Assembly: GCF_900215155.1 (NCBI RefSeq) | Contig: NZ_LT907980.1 | Location: 2,666,001 to 2,730,000, forward strand | Reading direction: 5' to 3' | Length of the DNA stretch: 64,000 nt | Source: Marinobacter sp. LV10R510-11A | GTDB lineage: Bacteria; Pseudomonadota; Gammaproteobacteria; Pseudomonadales; Oleiphilaceae | Part shown: piece by piece, positions 8,259 through 16,767 of the stretch | How the letters are laid out: each line of letters starts with the position of its first letter | Numbering within the stretch: position 1 is the stretch's first letter | The notes under the pieces: model-generated | Told to the model about the DNA's origin: nothing | What the model saw: only the letters and a program-made list of their open reading frames with translations | The model's database searches: none | Program-made: the position numbers and the translations under genes

Positions 8259-11042
8259 TTACTCCGCTCGCCCCAGCAATTTCGGAAATGCTTCAAGTGC
8301 ACTGTTAACTGCATCCAGATTGAATGCTTCTACGTCGGCCATCAGTTTCTCACCGTAGCGAGTCACCGATCGGGAGCGATAACGCTGCCCCCATTCCAAC
8401 ACACGGTGGGCAAACTCTCGCATTTCTTCCGGGTCACCGCTTTCTCGCACGGCCTCCCATTCGTCACCAAAATCTGCCGTCAGCTGTTCTCGCAGCCAGC
8501 CTCGCTCCTGAATACTCAGCGTTTGTGCCAGTAGCCGTTCGGATTCCTTGGTCTCGCCTTCGTCCTCAGCCTGTTCGCCGGTTACCACAACGTTAGGCAG
8601 CGTGAGAGTAAAAACAGACCCACGCCCTGGCTCACTTTCCATCTTCAACTCACCACCCATCATTCGCGCCAGTTTGCGACTGATAGCAAGCCCAAGGCCT
8701 GTACCCCCGTAACGGCGGGTGTTCTGCCCCTCCTGTTGCTCGAACGCATCAAAAATACGGTCACGCTGATCAGAGGGGATTCCGATACCTGAATCCTTTA
8801 CCTCAACCGTGAGCCGGTAGCTCTGGTGTTCCGGAGTTACTTCGGTTTTATTCTGAACCGGCCGAACGGTGGCCCGTACCGCAACTCCGCCTTCATGGGT
8901 GAACTTGATGGCGTTACCTACAAGATTGAACAGCACTTGGCGAAAACGGGTTTCGTCCAACATCATGGCCACCGGCATATCTGAACCAACGCTCACTTCT
9001 AGTGTGATGCCCTGCTCCCGTGCCCGCAGATCAAATATGTGACGAACATCATCGAGAAGCCTGCGTACGGATACCGGCGAATAATCCAGCCGCATTTTCC
9101 CCGCTTCAATGCGCGAGAGATCCAGAATATCGTTGATCAGCATCAGCAAGCTGCGGCTGCCTGCCCGGATGGCATCCAAATAGTTGCGTTGCTGGGGGTC
9201 GGTAACGCTGTTGCCCAAGAGATCGCTGTAACCGATCACGGCGTTCATGGGCGTTCGGATCTCATGGGACATATTCGCCAGAAACTCACTCTTGGTTCGA
9301 CTGGCCGCCTCCGCCTCCCGAGCCAGCCGCTCCGCTTCCAGTTTGGCAGCGCGTAGCTCATCCTCACTTCGGCGCAGGGCATTTTCAGAGCGGATACGCT
9401 CGTCCACCTCACGGGAAAGCTTTCGGTTCCAGTATAAGAAGATAAGCACGACCACAACGGCGATCAAAACAACCCGCCGCACCACGGTGTAATCGGCTTC
9501 TTGCTCAATATCGAGATGAATCCACCGGTTGTATATGGCCTCGGTATCGGCAGGTTTGAGACTGCCAAGCGCCTTATTGAGTATTCGGTGAAGCTCCGGG
9601 CTGTCTTTGCGAACCGCGAGCCGGAGATCGTACTGATAGGGCGTGATACTGGTAATTCGCAGGTTAGAAAGGCCTAGCCTGGCAACCGTATAGCTGACCG
9701 CCGGAATGTGGGTCACCATCACATCGAGATCGCCATTGGAGAGGGCTAGCAGGCCATCTTCTACCGTTGCCAGCGGGTAAAGATCCAAGTTCGGGTGGTT
9801 TATAAGCAGATAGTCATGCGCCGCGTGGCGGTTGACCACCCCCACTCGCTCACTGCGCAGCTCCCGTAAATCGCCGATAAAACGTCCATCATCCCGGATA
9901 GCCAGTGCAATCGGCACGTTCACATAGGCCCGGGTGAACAGGAATGACTCCTCGGTTCGAGGTGTGCGCGACAAACCGGGCAAAATATCCACCTCACCGG
10001 AAACAAGTGCTTGCTCTGCAACTACACGGTTTTCCAGAATCTTGTTTTCAAACCGCGCACCCAGTTGGTTTTCCAGGCGCGCAACAAGATCAGGTACGAG
10101 GCCGGTGGGTCGACCGTCTTGTTCATATTCAAACGGCGGCCAGTCAGAGCGATAGGCAACCTTGAGGGCAGGATGACGTTCAAGCCAGTCAACATCGGAT
10201 GCGGCCAGCTCTACACCGTTTTGCTCCAACGCCGAGAGGTCCACCTCCAGCCATGATTGCCGGATAACCCGGTGTTCGTTGTGACTGATCGCGCCTACGG
10301 TTTGGTCAAGAACCCGAAGCAGGGGCTCGTTGCCCTCATCCACCTGAAATACCACATCCACTGATTTTTGATCCAACAGCACCGACAAACCAATACCGTT
10401 AATCATGGCTGACTGAAGGTAGTCTGAGACGACCGGCACCGGGCCCAGAAAGGCATCGGCTTGGCCGGACAATACATGGCTGACAGCTTCCCCCAAGCTC
10501 TGAACCGGCACCGGTGTAAAGCTCTCAACAGAATCAAGCATGGTGTACTGGTTAGGGTCACCTTCCACAACCGCTATGCGGCCACTTTCCAGATCCGCCA
10601 GTGAACGGATTGTGGAATCGCCCGCGCTGATAAACAAGCCATAGGTAAGTGTCATTAACGGACCGGTATAACGCTTGCCTTCAGGCGCTGGAGTACCTGG
10701 CACCCTGGTGGTAAGGAACGCATCGGTTGCAGGCTGGTCTGGCACCGGGCCAGCATTGATTCCTGAGCTGATGACAACAGGCTCAATCAGGAGGCCAAGC
10801 TTGTCAGAAAGCCGGGCAAGGTAGTCGATGTAGGTTCCGGCCAGATTTCCGTTCCCGGTATCAAACACCAGCGGTATCTGGTCTGCGCGTAAGCCAATCC
10901 TGAGCACTTCCTGCTCACTGACCCATTGCAAATCCTTGCTACCCAGCACCGGTGCTGGTGACGCCTGGGGGGGATCTGCCTGTGCTGGGGATTGAATAGC
11001 CAGCAACAGCCAGTATGATAGAAACAGAAGGATGGCCTTCAC
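8259..11042 (-). CDS. Sensor histidine kinase with two periplasmic substrate-binding domains (BvgS/EvgS-like)
   Basis: A 927-residue inner-membrane kinase. After a signal peptide (residues 1-22), two SBP_bac_3-type Venus-flytrap domains lie at about 48-265 and 285-505, followed by a membrane segment (about 515-535), a coiled coil, a HisKA domain with [15 protein letters not shown] (phospho-histidine near 593) and a HATPase_c domain (about 700-815) with GGTGLGLAI. BvgS and EvgS go on to receiver and Hpt domains. Here no receiver is visible; only a helical C-terminal stretch of about 100 residues is left. No response regulator is adjacent, so it is an orphan kinase. The ligand is unknown, possibly an amino acid. 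Confidence 0.88.
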   Translation of the reverse strand: MKAILLFLSYWLLLAIQSPAQADPPQASPAPVLGSKDLQWVSEQEVLRIGLRADQIPLVFDTGNGNLAGTYIDYLARLSDKLGLLIEPVVISSGINAGPVPDQPATDAFLTTRVPGTPAPEGKRYTGPLMTLTYGLFISAGDSTIRSLADLESGRIAVVEGDPNQYTMLDSVESFTPVPVQSLGEAVSHVLSGQADAFLGPVPVVSDYLQSAMINGIGLSVLLDQKSVDVVFQVDEGNEPLLRVLDQTVGAISHNEHRVIRQSWLEVDLSALEQNGVELAASDVDWLERHPALKVAYRSDWPPFEYEQDGRPTGLVPDLVARLENQLGARFENKILENRVVAEQALVSGEVDILPGLSRTPRTEESFLFTRAYVNVPIALAIRDDGRFIGDLRELRSERVGVVNRHAAHDYLLINHPNLDLYPLATVEDGLLALSNGDLDVMVTHIPAVSYTVARLGLSNLRITSITPYQYDLRLAVRKDSPELHRILNKALGSLKPADTEAIYNRWIHLDIEQEADYTVVRRVVLIAVVVVLIFLYWNRKLSREVDERIRSENALRRSEDELRAAKLEAERLAREAEAASRTKSEFLANMSHEIRTPMNAVIGYSDLLGNSVTDPQQRNYLDAIRAGSRSLLMLINDILDLSRIEAGKMRLDYSPVSVRRLLDDVRHIFDLRAREQGITLEVSVGSDMPVAMMLDETRFRQVLFNLVGNAIKFTHEGGVAVRATVRPVQNKTEVTPEHQSYRLTVEVKDSGIGIPSDQRDRIFDAFEQQEGQNTRRYGGTGLGLAISRKLARMMGGELKMESEPGRGSVFTLTLPNVVVTGEQAEDEGETKESERLLAQTLSIQERGWLREQLTADFGDEWEAVRESGDPEEMREFAHRVLEWGQRYRSRSVTRYGEKLMADVEAFNLDAVNSALEAFPKLLGRAE

Positions 11043-11106
11043 GGGATAGCCTCAGGGGTTGCGCTGCATTTCTGGATACAATACCTGCAAATAGACAGGT
11101 TCTGTA

Positions 11107-12555
11107 CTAGCCGATTGGCTGACTGACTTTGACGCAATTACGGCCCGCATCTTTGGCAACGTAAAGCGCACGATCTGCCCGCTCAAAGACCGATTCTTCG
11201 GTATCCCCAGGGGCGAAGGCAGCAAGGCCAGCAGAGAAGGTAATCGTTACAGGCTCGCCCCCGAAATGAAACGGCAAGGCACTGATGTGTGACCGAAGCT
11301 TATCCATCACGATTTGAGCATCTGCGGCTAGGGTTTCCGGAAACAACAGCACAAATTCCTCACCGCCAAAACGGGCGACAAAGTCCGTGTTGCGCAGCCG
11401 ATCCATAACCTCCTTCGCTACAAGCTGAAGCACCCGGTCACCGGCCTTGTGCCCATAGGAATCGTTTACACGTTTAAAAAGATCGATGTCCAGAACGCCA
11501 ACGGCCAGTGGGTACTGATATCGCTTCCAGCGGTTGAACTCAAAAGATAGGCGTTCCTGCCAAGCTTCACGATTGGGTAGCTGCGTCAGCAGGTCGGTCA
11601 TGGCTCGTTCACGCTCCTTGCGAACCTGTCCCTGCATTTGTTCCGAGTGCGCCTCCATAACCGCGACTTTTTCCTGCATGGCGTTCAGCTGCTCGGAAAG
11701 CAATTTCTCCCGCTCCGTTTCTTCAACCCGAAAATGGCCAACCGCCTGACCAATGGATTCAAGGTGGCTACTGACTGACTGCTTCAGCCCATGGGTATCG
11801 TCACTGGCTTCAATGTGTCGGCCAACCTGTTCAATCTCTTCGCGGATGTTACGGTCCAGGGTTTCTGCTGCGGCCTGTCGGCCCGTCTGTGCCGATGATT
11901 GCACTGAAAAATGCTCTTGCAGAACCTCAAGGCGTTCATCAAGGCGTTTGAGAAAGGCTTCAAACTCCCTCTGGCCGCGGGTTACGGCGGCAACAATGAG
12001 ATCGGCCACTTGGTTCAGCCCGTCTCGCAACTCATCCCAATTATCACTAGCGAGGAGGGCCGTCTGCAGGCTTCTCGCTCGTTTTTCGGCGTCTACTTCC
12101 AGAGAAACCTGGCTGAGCAACTGGCCCAAGAGGTGTCCGACACGCCTGGCGATCCGGAGTCGCTGGCTATGGAGGCCTTCAAAATCCCCGTCGTCTGCCA
12201 CATCACTGTCATCCGCCGCCTCAATCACAGACTTTGGCTCAGGTGCGATGTTCATAGAAGGTTCAGGCTGGCTTTCATGTTTAGGGGCGGGCATGTCGTC
12301 CAGAATGGCGACTTGGCGGTCGATCTGCTCTTGCAGCTCTCGCCAGCTTTTCACATCCACCTTTTTCTTGCGCAAATCGGATCGAACACGCTCAAGCAGG
12401 CTGTCCAGCTTTGGTGTCTGGCCTTCGGAGGCGAGGCTGGTGCGCACAAGCATGCGCTCCAGCGTATTGCGCTCGGCCTTCCACTGTTCTTCCCGCTGCT
12501 CTGCAGTCTCAAGCTCCTGGAAGTACTTGTTTTTCCAGGTTTGATCCGATGACAT
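11107..12555 (-). CDS. Diguanylate cyclase (GGEEF) with N-terminal coiled coil
   Basis: A 482-residue cyclase that makes cyclic di-GMP from two GTP. The N-terminal 310 residues are largely helical and coiled coil with no recognised sensor domain and no membrane segment. The GGDEF domain occupies about 320-480 with an intact GGEEF near residue 394, and RNTD five residues before it matches the inhibitory I-site RxxD. The ATG at 12555 has GGGGAG six bases upstream and overlaps the xerC stop; a GTG one codon earlier is less well placed. It is probably co-transcribed with xerC. Confidence 0.88.
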   Translation of the reverse strand: MSSDQTWKNKYFQELETAEQREEQWKAERNTLERMLVRTSLASEGQTPKLDSLLERVRSDLRKKKVDVKSWRELQEQIDRQVAILDDMPAPKHESQPEPSMNIAPEPKSVIEAADDSDVADDGDFEGLHSQRLRIARRVGHLLGQLLSQVSLEVDAEKRARSLQTALLASDNWDELRDGLNQVADLIVAAVTRGQREFEAFLKRLDERLEVLQEHFSVQSSAQTGRQAAAETLDRNIREEIEQVGRHIEASDDTHGLKQSVSSHLESIGQAVGHFRVEETEREKLLSEQLNAMQEKVAVMEAHSEQMQGQVRKERERAMTDLLTQLPNREAWQERLSFEFNRWKRYQYPLAVGVLDIDLFKRVNDSYGHKAGDRVLQLVAKEVMDRLRNTDFVARFGGEEFVLLFPETLAADAQIVMDKLRSHISALPFHFGGEPVTITFSAGLAAFAPGDTEESVFERADRALYVAKDAGRNCVKVSQPIG

Positions 12556-13478
12556 CACTCGCTCCCCTTCTGTCCGGAATTCTGATCGCCGTTGTCTCGC
12601 GGGCTACGTCGGCGTGCCCTCGGATGGCTCTGGTCGTAAACCCGGGCCAAATGCTGAAAATCAAGGTGAGTATAGACCTGTGTGGTGGCTATGTCCGCAT
12701 GGCCTAACAATTCCTGAACCGCCCGCAAATCGCCGCTGGACTCGAGCATATGGCTGGCAAACGAATGCCGCAACATGTGTGGGTGAAGCTTCTGGTCAGC
12801 CCCTTTGACAACACCCCAACGGCTAAGGCGAGCTTGGATGCTACGGTGACTGAGACGGTCACCCCGGCGGCTTACAAACAAGGCGGTTTCGGTCTGCGGC
12901 GCCAATTCTGCTCGAATAGGCAACCACTGAGCTATGGCTTCTAGCGCTTTCCGACCGACAGGGAGTATGCGTGTTTTGTCGCCTTTGCCAGCTACCCGGG
13001 CCTCGCCCGATTTGCGGTCAACAGCATTGAGATCCAGGCTGGCCAGTTCCGCCAGGCGCAAGCCGGACGAGTACATTAATTCAAACATACACCTATCGCG
13101 CACTTCTAGCGGATCATCTGGGGTGGCATCGAGAAGATAATTGAGCTGATCCACATCGGCCACGCCGGGCAGGCGCCGACTGCTCTTCGGGGGCCGGATG
13201 TCCAGTGCCGGGTTGTCAGTGGCCAGCCGTTCCCGTAACAAATACTGATAAAAGCGCCTGATGGCCGACAGATGTCGAGCTATGCTGCGACCGCTTAAGC
13301 CTTGGCGACTAAGGTTTGCAACGTAGCGACGCAGATCATAGCCGCCAACCGCCCGCCACTGGGTGTGGTTCTGCTCCACAAGCCAAGCCGCAAGCCGTTG
13401 AAGGTCGCGCTGGTAACTGTCGCAGGTTCGGGGCGAATGGCGTTTTTCGGATGCCAGGTGTTGGATGAAGTCTGTCAT
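12555..13478 (-). CDS. xerC: Tyrosine recombinase XerC
   Basis: A 307-residue site-specific recombinase that with XerD resolves chromosome dimers at dif. The N-terminal SAM-like core-binding domain spans residues 1-85, and the catalytic domain carries R in SSGLRLAEL, H-x-x-R in HMLRHSF, the second His in LGHADI, and the nucleophile Tyr in QVYTHLD. Frame continues upstream to a GTG at 13529, right after the DUF484 stop, and to a TTG at 13550; I chose ATG 13478 because it gives the usual length. The DUF484-xerC order is the same in Pseudomonas. Confidence 0.9.
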   Translation of the reverse strand: MTDFIQHLASEKRHSPRTCDSYQRDLQRLAAWLVEQNHTQWRAVGGYDLRRYVANLSRQGLSGRSIARHLSAIRRFYQYLLRERLATDNPALDIRPPKSSRRLPGVADVDQLNYLLDATPDDPLEVRDRCMFELMYSSGLRLAELASLDLNAVDRKSGEARVAGKGDKTRILPVGRKALEAIAQWLPIRAELAPQTETALFVSRRGDRLSHRSIQARLSRWGVVKGADQKLHPHMLRHSFASHMLESSGDLRAVQELLGHADIATTQVYTHLDFQHLARVYDQSHPRARRRSPRDNGDQNSGQKGSE

Positions 13479-13530
13479 GTGCCCGCTCAGCTCATCAGGT
13501 ATCTGAGCCTGCGCGGGCGCAGCGATCACT

Positions 13531-14277
13531 CTAGCGGGACTCAGTCGCAAGATCGGCTACCGGAACGGCCGAGGTGTGGCGCCTAACCATTGGCGGCAGA
13601 AGCCTGCTGAGTGTGTCGCTGATATAACTGAGAAACAGCGACCCCATGCTCTGATCAAAGTAGCCAGGCTGGCAACTGCCAATCGCCAAAACGCCGACCA
13701 GTTCATCGTGGCGCAAAGGCACCAGAGCGACCGACGCAATGGGCACATCCCGATCTGGGAACAGGAACTCTCGCTCGCTATCGCGGAACTGACCGCAGAC
13801 TGCTTTGCTGCCTTCCAAAAGATTACCGAGTCGCTTATGGGCCTCTGCTGGGCTCACCACATGCAACGCGCCCTGACAGCTGCTAGCAACGTCTGCATCG
13901 GTAAACAGGATCACCGATGCGGCATCAAGCCCAAAGTCGCCACGAATGCTGTCATCAATGGCGGATGCCATATCAATGAGATTGCGGGCTTCAATTACCT
14001 GCATTAGCAGGCGCTTGCTCTTTTCAAACAGGCGATCGTTGTGGCGGGCGATGGACACCAGCTCCACCAATTCGTGGCGTAGCGTGTCCCTTTGTTCGCG
14101 AAACAGGTGTACTTGGCGTTCAACCAGAGAAATAGCCCGACCACTGTCATGGGGCAACGTCAGGCTGCGCAGAAGCTCATCCTGATCGACGAAAAAGTCA
14201 GGGTTGTTCTTCAGGTACTCAGCCACCTCTTCCCGGGTGAGCTCACCGGCCTTCTGGTGGGCCGTTTGGTCTGTCAT
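13531..14277 (-). CDS. DUF484 family protein
   Basis: A 248-residue cytoplasmic protein of the DUF484 family, a GAF-like domain group regularly found between dapF and xerC in gammaproteobacteria. The N-terminal segment VAEYLKNNPDFFVDQDELL is the family's hallmark; a coiled-coil helix follows, then the GAF-like part (about 100-230). ATG 14277 has AGGAGA seven bases upstream and fits the family start; an ATG-type start 75 bases further up would extend into the dapF gene. The biochemical role is not established. Confidence 0.85.
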   Translation of the reverse strand: MTDQTAHQKAGELTREEVAEYLKNNPDFFVDQDELLRSLTLPHDSGRAISLVERQVHLFREQRDTLRHELVELVSIARHNDRLFEKSKRLLMQVIEARNLIDMASAIDDSIRGDFGLDAASVILFTDADVASSCQGALHVVSPAEAHKRLGNLLEGSKAVCGQFRDSEREFLFPDRDVPIASVALVPLRHDELVGVLAIGSCQPGYFDQSMGSLFLSYISDTLSRLLPPMVRRHTSAVPVADLATESR

Positions 14278-14293
14278 CGTGCTCTCCTGACTG

Positions 14294-15229
14294 TCAGATC
14301 CGTTGTTTATGTGGGCGGCTAGGCTTTCGGCGCCGGCTACCACTTGAGTCACCAGGCAATCTCAACTGCCCTTCAAATACGTTTGTAGCAGGCCCCTCCA
14401 TCATAACAGGCGACCCTTCACCCTGCCATTCAATGACCAACCGGCCCCCTCGCAAGTCCACGTCCACGCGGTTATCGAGAAGTCCGCGAAGGCGCCCGGC
14501 GACTACCGCCGCGCACGCACCGCTGCCACAGGCAAGGGTTTCGCCCGAGCCGCGCTCGTACACCCTCAAGCGTACATGGCTCCGGCTAATTATTTGCAGA
14601 AAGCCGATGTTAGCCCGAGATGGAAATCGCGGATGACTTTCCAGGCGCGGCCCAAGCTCTGCGACCGGCGCCGCGTCCACATCTTCAACCATAATAACGG
14701 CGTGAGGGTTGCCTATGGAAACCGCGCTGAGCTCAACTGTTTCCGCTCCCGCCTCCACCATGTACGTATTTTTGCGATGTTCTGCAGCAAAGGGAATGGC
14801 CGATGGATTCAGCTCTGGCACTCCCATATTGACCATCACTATGCCGTCTTTGACCACCCGTAACTCAATCACTCCACCGGCGGTTTGAACGCGTATGACT
14901 TTTTTATTGGTGAGGCGCTGATCGCGGACGAACTTTGCGAAACACCGGGCGCCATTGCCACACTGTTCAACTTCAGAACCGTCGGCATTGAATATCCGAT
15001 AACGGAAATCCACATCGGGCTGCCCCGGAGGCTCCACGACTAACAATTGGTCAAAGCCAATACCCACATTACGATCCGCCAGCTCCCGAATCATTTCGGG
15101 GCGTAGCCACAATGGCTGACTGATGGCATCAACCACCATAAAATCGTTGCCCAGCCCATGCATTTTACTGAAACGGAGCAGAGGCCCCTGATTACGCCGC
15201 GGCTGGCTCATCTCCTGTCCATCATTCAT
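14294..15229 (-). CDS. dapF: Diaminopimelate epimerase
   Basis: Converts LL-diaminopimelate to the meso form for lysine and peptidoglycan synthesis. The 311-residue chain shows the two catalytic cysteines of the family, in CGNGARC and ACGSGACA, with the start motif [16 protein letters not shown]. The gene overlaps the end of lysA by four bases, so the last two lysine steps are translationally coupled. The first residues before [11 protein letters not shown] and the basic C-terminal tail after residue 295 lie outside the conserved fold. Confidence 0.95.
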   Translation of the reverse strand: MNDGQEMSQPRRNQGPLLRFSKMHGLGNDFMVVDAISQPLWLRPEMIRELADRNVGIGFDQLLVVEPPGQPDVDFRYRIFNADGSEVEQCGNGARCFAKFVRDQRLTNKKVIRVQTAGGVIELRVVKDGIVMVNMGVPELNPSAIPFAAEHRKNTYMVEAGAETVELSAVSIGNPHAVIMVEDVDAAPVAELGPRLESHPRFPSRANIGFLQIISRSHVRLRVYERGSGETLACGSGACAAVVAGRLRGLLDNRVDVDLRGGRLVIEWQGEGSPVMMEGPATNVFEGQLRLPGDSSGSRRRKPSRPHKQRI

Positions 15230-16476
15230 TCCGGCAGGCAGTTTTCTGGCGCGAGCTGATCCTCGATCGTCTCGCGACGACGAACAACGTGTACGTCTTC
15301 ACCGTCAACCATAAGCTCCGGCGGGCGATTACGGGAGTTGTAGTTGGAGCTCATCACGAAGCCATAGGCCCCTGCAGAGCGCACTGCCAAGAGATCTCCT
15401 GTCTTGAGTTGGAGTGGCCGGTCTTTGCCGAGAAAATCTCCGGTTTCACAGACCGGGCCAACCAAATCCCAGATTTTCTCTTCGGCATCCTGGTGGGGTT
15501 GAACGGGAATGATGGCCTGCCAGGCACTGTACAGCGCCGGGCGAATCAAATCGTTCATGGCAGCATCGATGATTGCGAAGTTACGATGCTCGGTGCATTT
15601 CAGAAGCTCGACCTGGGTAATCAGTATGCCGGCGTTAGCCGCAATGGAGCGGCCCGGCTCGAGAATCAACTCCAGCTTACGGTCGCCAATACGCTCATCC
15701 AGAGCCCTGACGTATTCGGAGGGCTGAGGCGGCTGTTCATCATCGTAGGTCACCCCCAAACCACCACCCATATCCAGGTGCCGGATGTGAATGCCGTTAT
15801 CGGCCAGAGCGTCGATCAGTTCCAGTACGCGATCCAGCGCATCCAAGAACGGAGAAATCGATGTAAGCTGCGAACCAATGTGGCAATCCACACCTTTGAT
15901 ATTCAGGTTCGGCAGTGTTGCAGCCCGGGCGTAAACAGCCAGTGCCTCAGTTATATCAATTCCGAACTTGTTCTCTTTCAAGCCAGTAGAAATATAAGGG
16001 TGGGTTCCGGCATCAACATCGGGGTTCACACGCAAAGAGACGGGAGCAATGACTCCCAGTTCACCAGCCACCGCGTTAAGCCGGTCTAACTCGGCGTCAG
16101 ATTCCACGTTGAAGCAACGAACGCCTGCCTCCAGAGCCCGGCGCATCTCCCATTCCTGTTTACCTACACCGGAAAACACCACCTTGCTTGCGTCGCCACC
16201 GGCACGAAGAACACGCTCTAGCTCCCCGGCGGAGACAATGTCGAAACCGGCACCCAAGCGCGCCAACACGTTCAGAACCGCCAGATTGCTGTTGGCTTTG
16301 ACGGCGTAGCACACAAGGTGCGGGCGCTCTTTCAGGGCATCATCAAAGGCCCTGTAATGGCGCTCCAGAGTCGCTCGGGAATATACGTAAGCTGGCGTAC
16401 CAAAGCGTTCGGCAATGGAAGAGACAGGCACATCTTCGGCGTATAGCTCGCCGTTACGGTAATTGAAATGATCCAT
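15226..16476 (-). CDS. lysA: Diaminopimelate decarboxylase
   Basis: A 416-residue PLP enzyme that decarboxylates meso-diaminopimelate to lysine. The PLP lysine lies in YAVKANSN near residue 60, the phosphate-binding and substrate loops include [14 protein letters not shown] and EPGRSI, and CETGD near 340 provides the active-site cysteine. Length matches the family. It sits downstream of lptM and is coupled to dapF, the usual Pseudomonas-type order. Confidence 0.96.
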   Translation of the reverse strand: MDHFNYRNGELYAEDVPVSSIAERFGTPAYVYSRATLERHYRAFDDALKERPHLVCYAVKANSNLAVLNVLARLGAGFDIVSAGELERVLRAGGDASKVVFSGVGKQEWEMRRALEAGVRCFNVESDAELDRLNAVAGELGVIAPVSLRVNPDVDAGTHPYISTGLKENKFGIDITEALAVYARAATLPNLNIKGVDCHIGSQLTSISPFLDALDRVLELIDALADNGIHIRHLDMGGGLGVTYDDEQPPQPSEYVRALDERIGDRKLELILEPGRSIAANAGILITQVELLKCTEHRNFAIIDAAMNDLIRPALYSAWQAIIPVQPHQDAEEKIWDLVGPVCETGDFLGKDRPLQLKTGDLLAVRSAGAYGFVMSSNYNSRNRPPELMVDGEDVHVVRRRETIEDQLAPENCLPE

Positions 16477-16517
16477 TTGGTTCCTGATTTGTTTAGCGGT
16501 GCCTGGTATAAGCAGGA

Positions 16518-16697
16518 CTATTCAGCGCTTGAATTACGGTCATCTGGACGCTCATTTTGTGTCCCGGCGGCGGTTGCTTGCCCGGCAGGCTCGGATGATG
16601 CTTCCGGGTTATCCCGGTATAACGCCCCCTTTTGGCCGCAGCCGCCAAGTGCAGCCGCCATAACCAGAATCACAACTGGCAGTGTCCACGCGCGCAT
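16518..16697 (-). CDS. lptM: Small lipoprotein LptM/LppL (YifL-like)
   Basis: A 59-residue lipoprotein with a short signal sequence and lipobox LGGC (Cys at residue 20), followed by GQKGALY, the conserved LptM segment. LptM binds the LPS translocon LptD-LptE and helps its disulfide maturation. ATG 16697 has AGGGGTGG upstream; a longer frame reaching 16790 would place a hydrophilic stretch before the signal sequence. The position just upstream of lysA is conserved. Confidence 0.85.
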   Translation of the reverse strand: MRAWTLPVVILVMAAALGGCGQKGALYRDNPEASSEPAGQATAAGTQNERPDDRNSSAE

Positions 16698-16767
16698 ACT
16701 TGCCACCCCTGAGTTCATAATGGCCAAAGTATACCTGACCCGCGACCCGCACGGCGAGGCCGGCTGG

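Noticed and set aside
11534..12552. Long plus-strand frames (71-263 codons) opposite the diguanylate cyclase gene
   Set aside because: They mirror the coding frame on the other strand, are rich in Ser/Arg and have no domain pattern.
15289..16089. A 266-codon plus-strand frame opposite lysA
   Set aside because: A shadow of lysA, which is complete and full length with all its active-site motifs.
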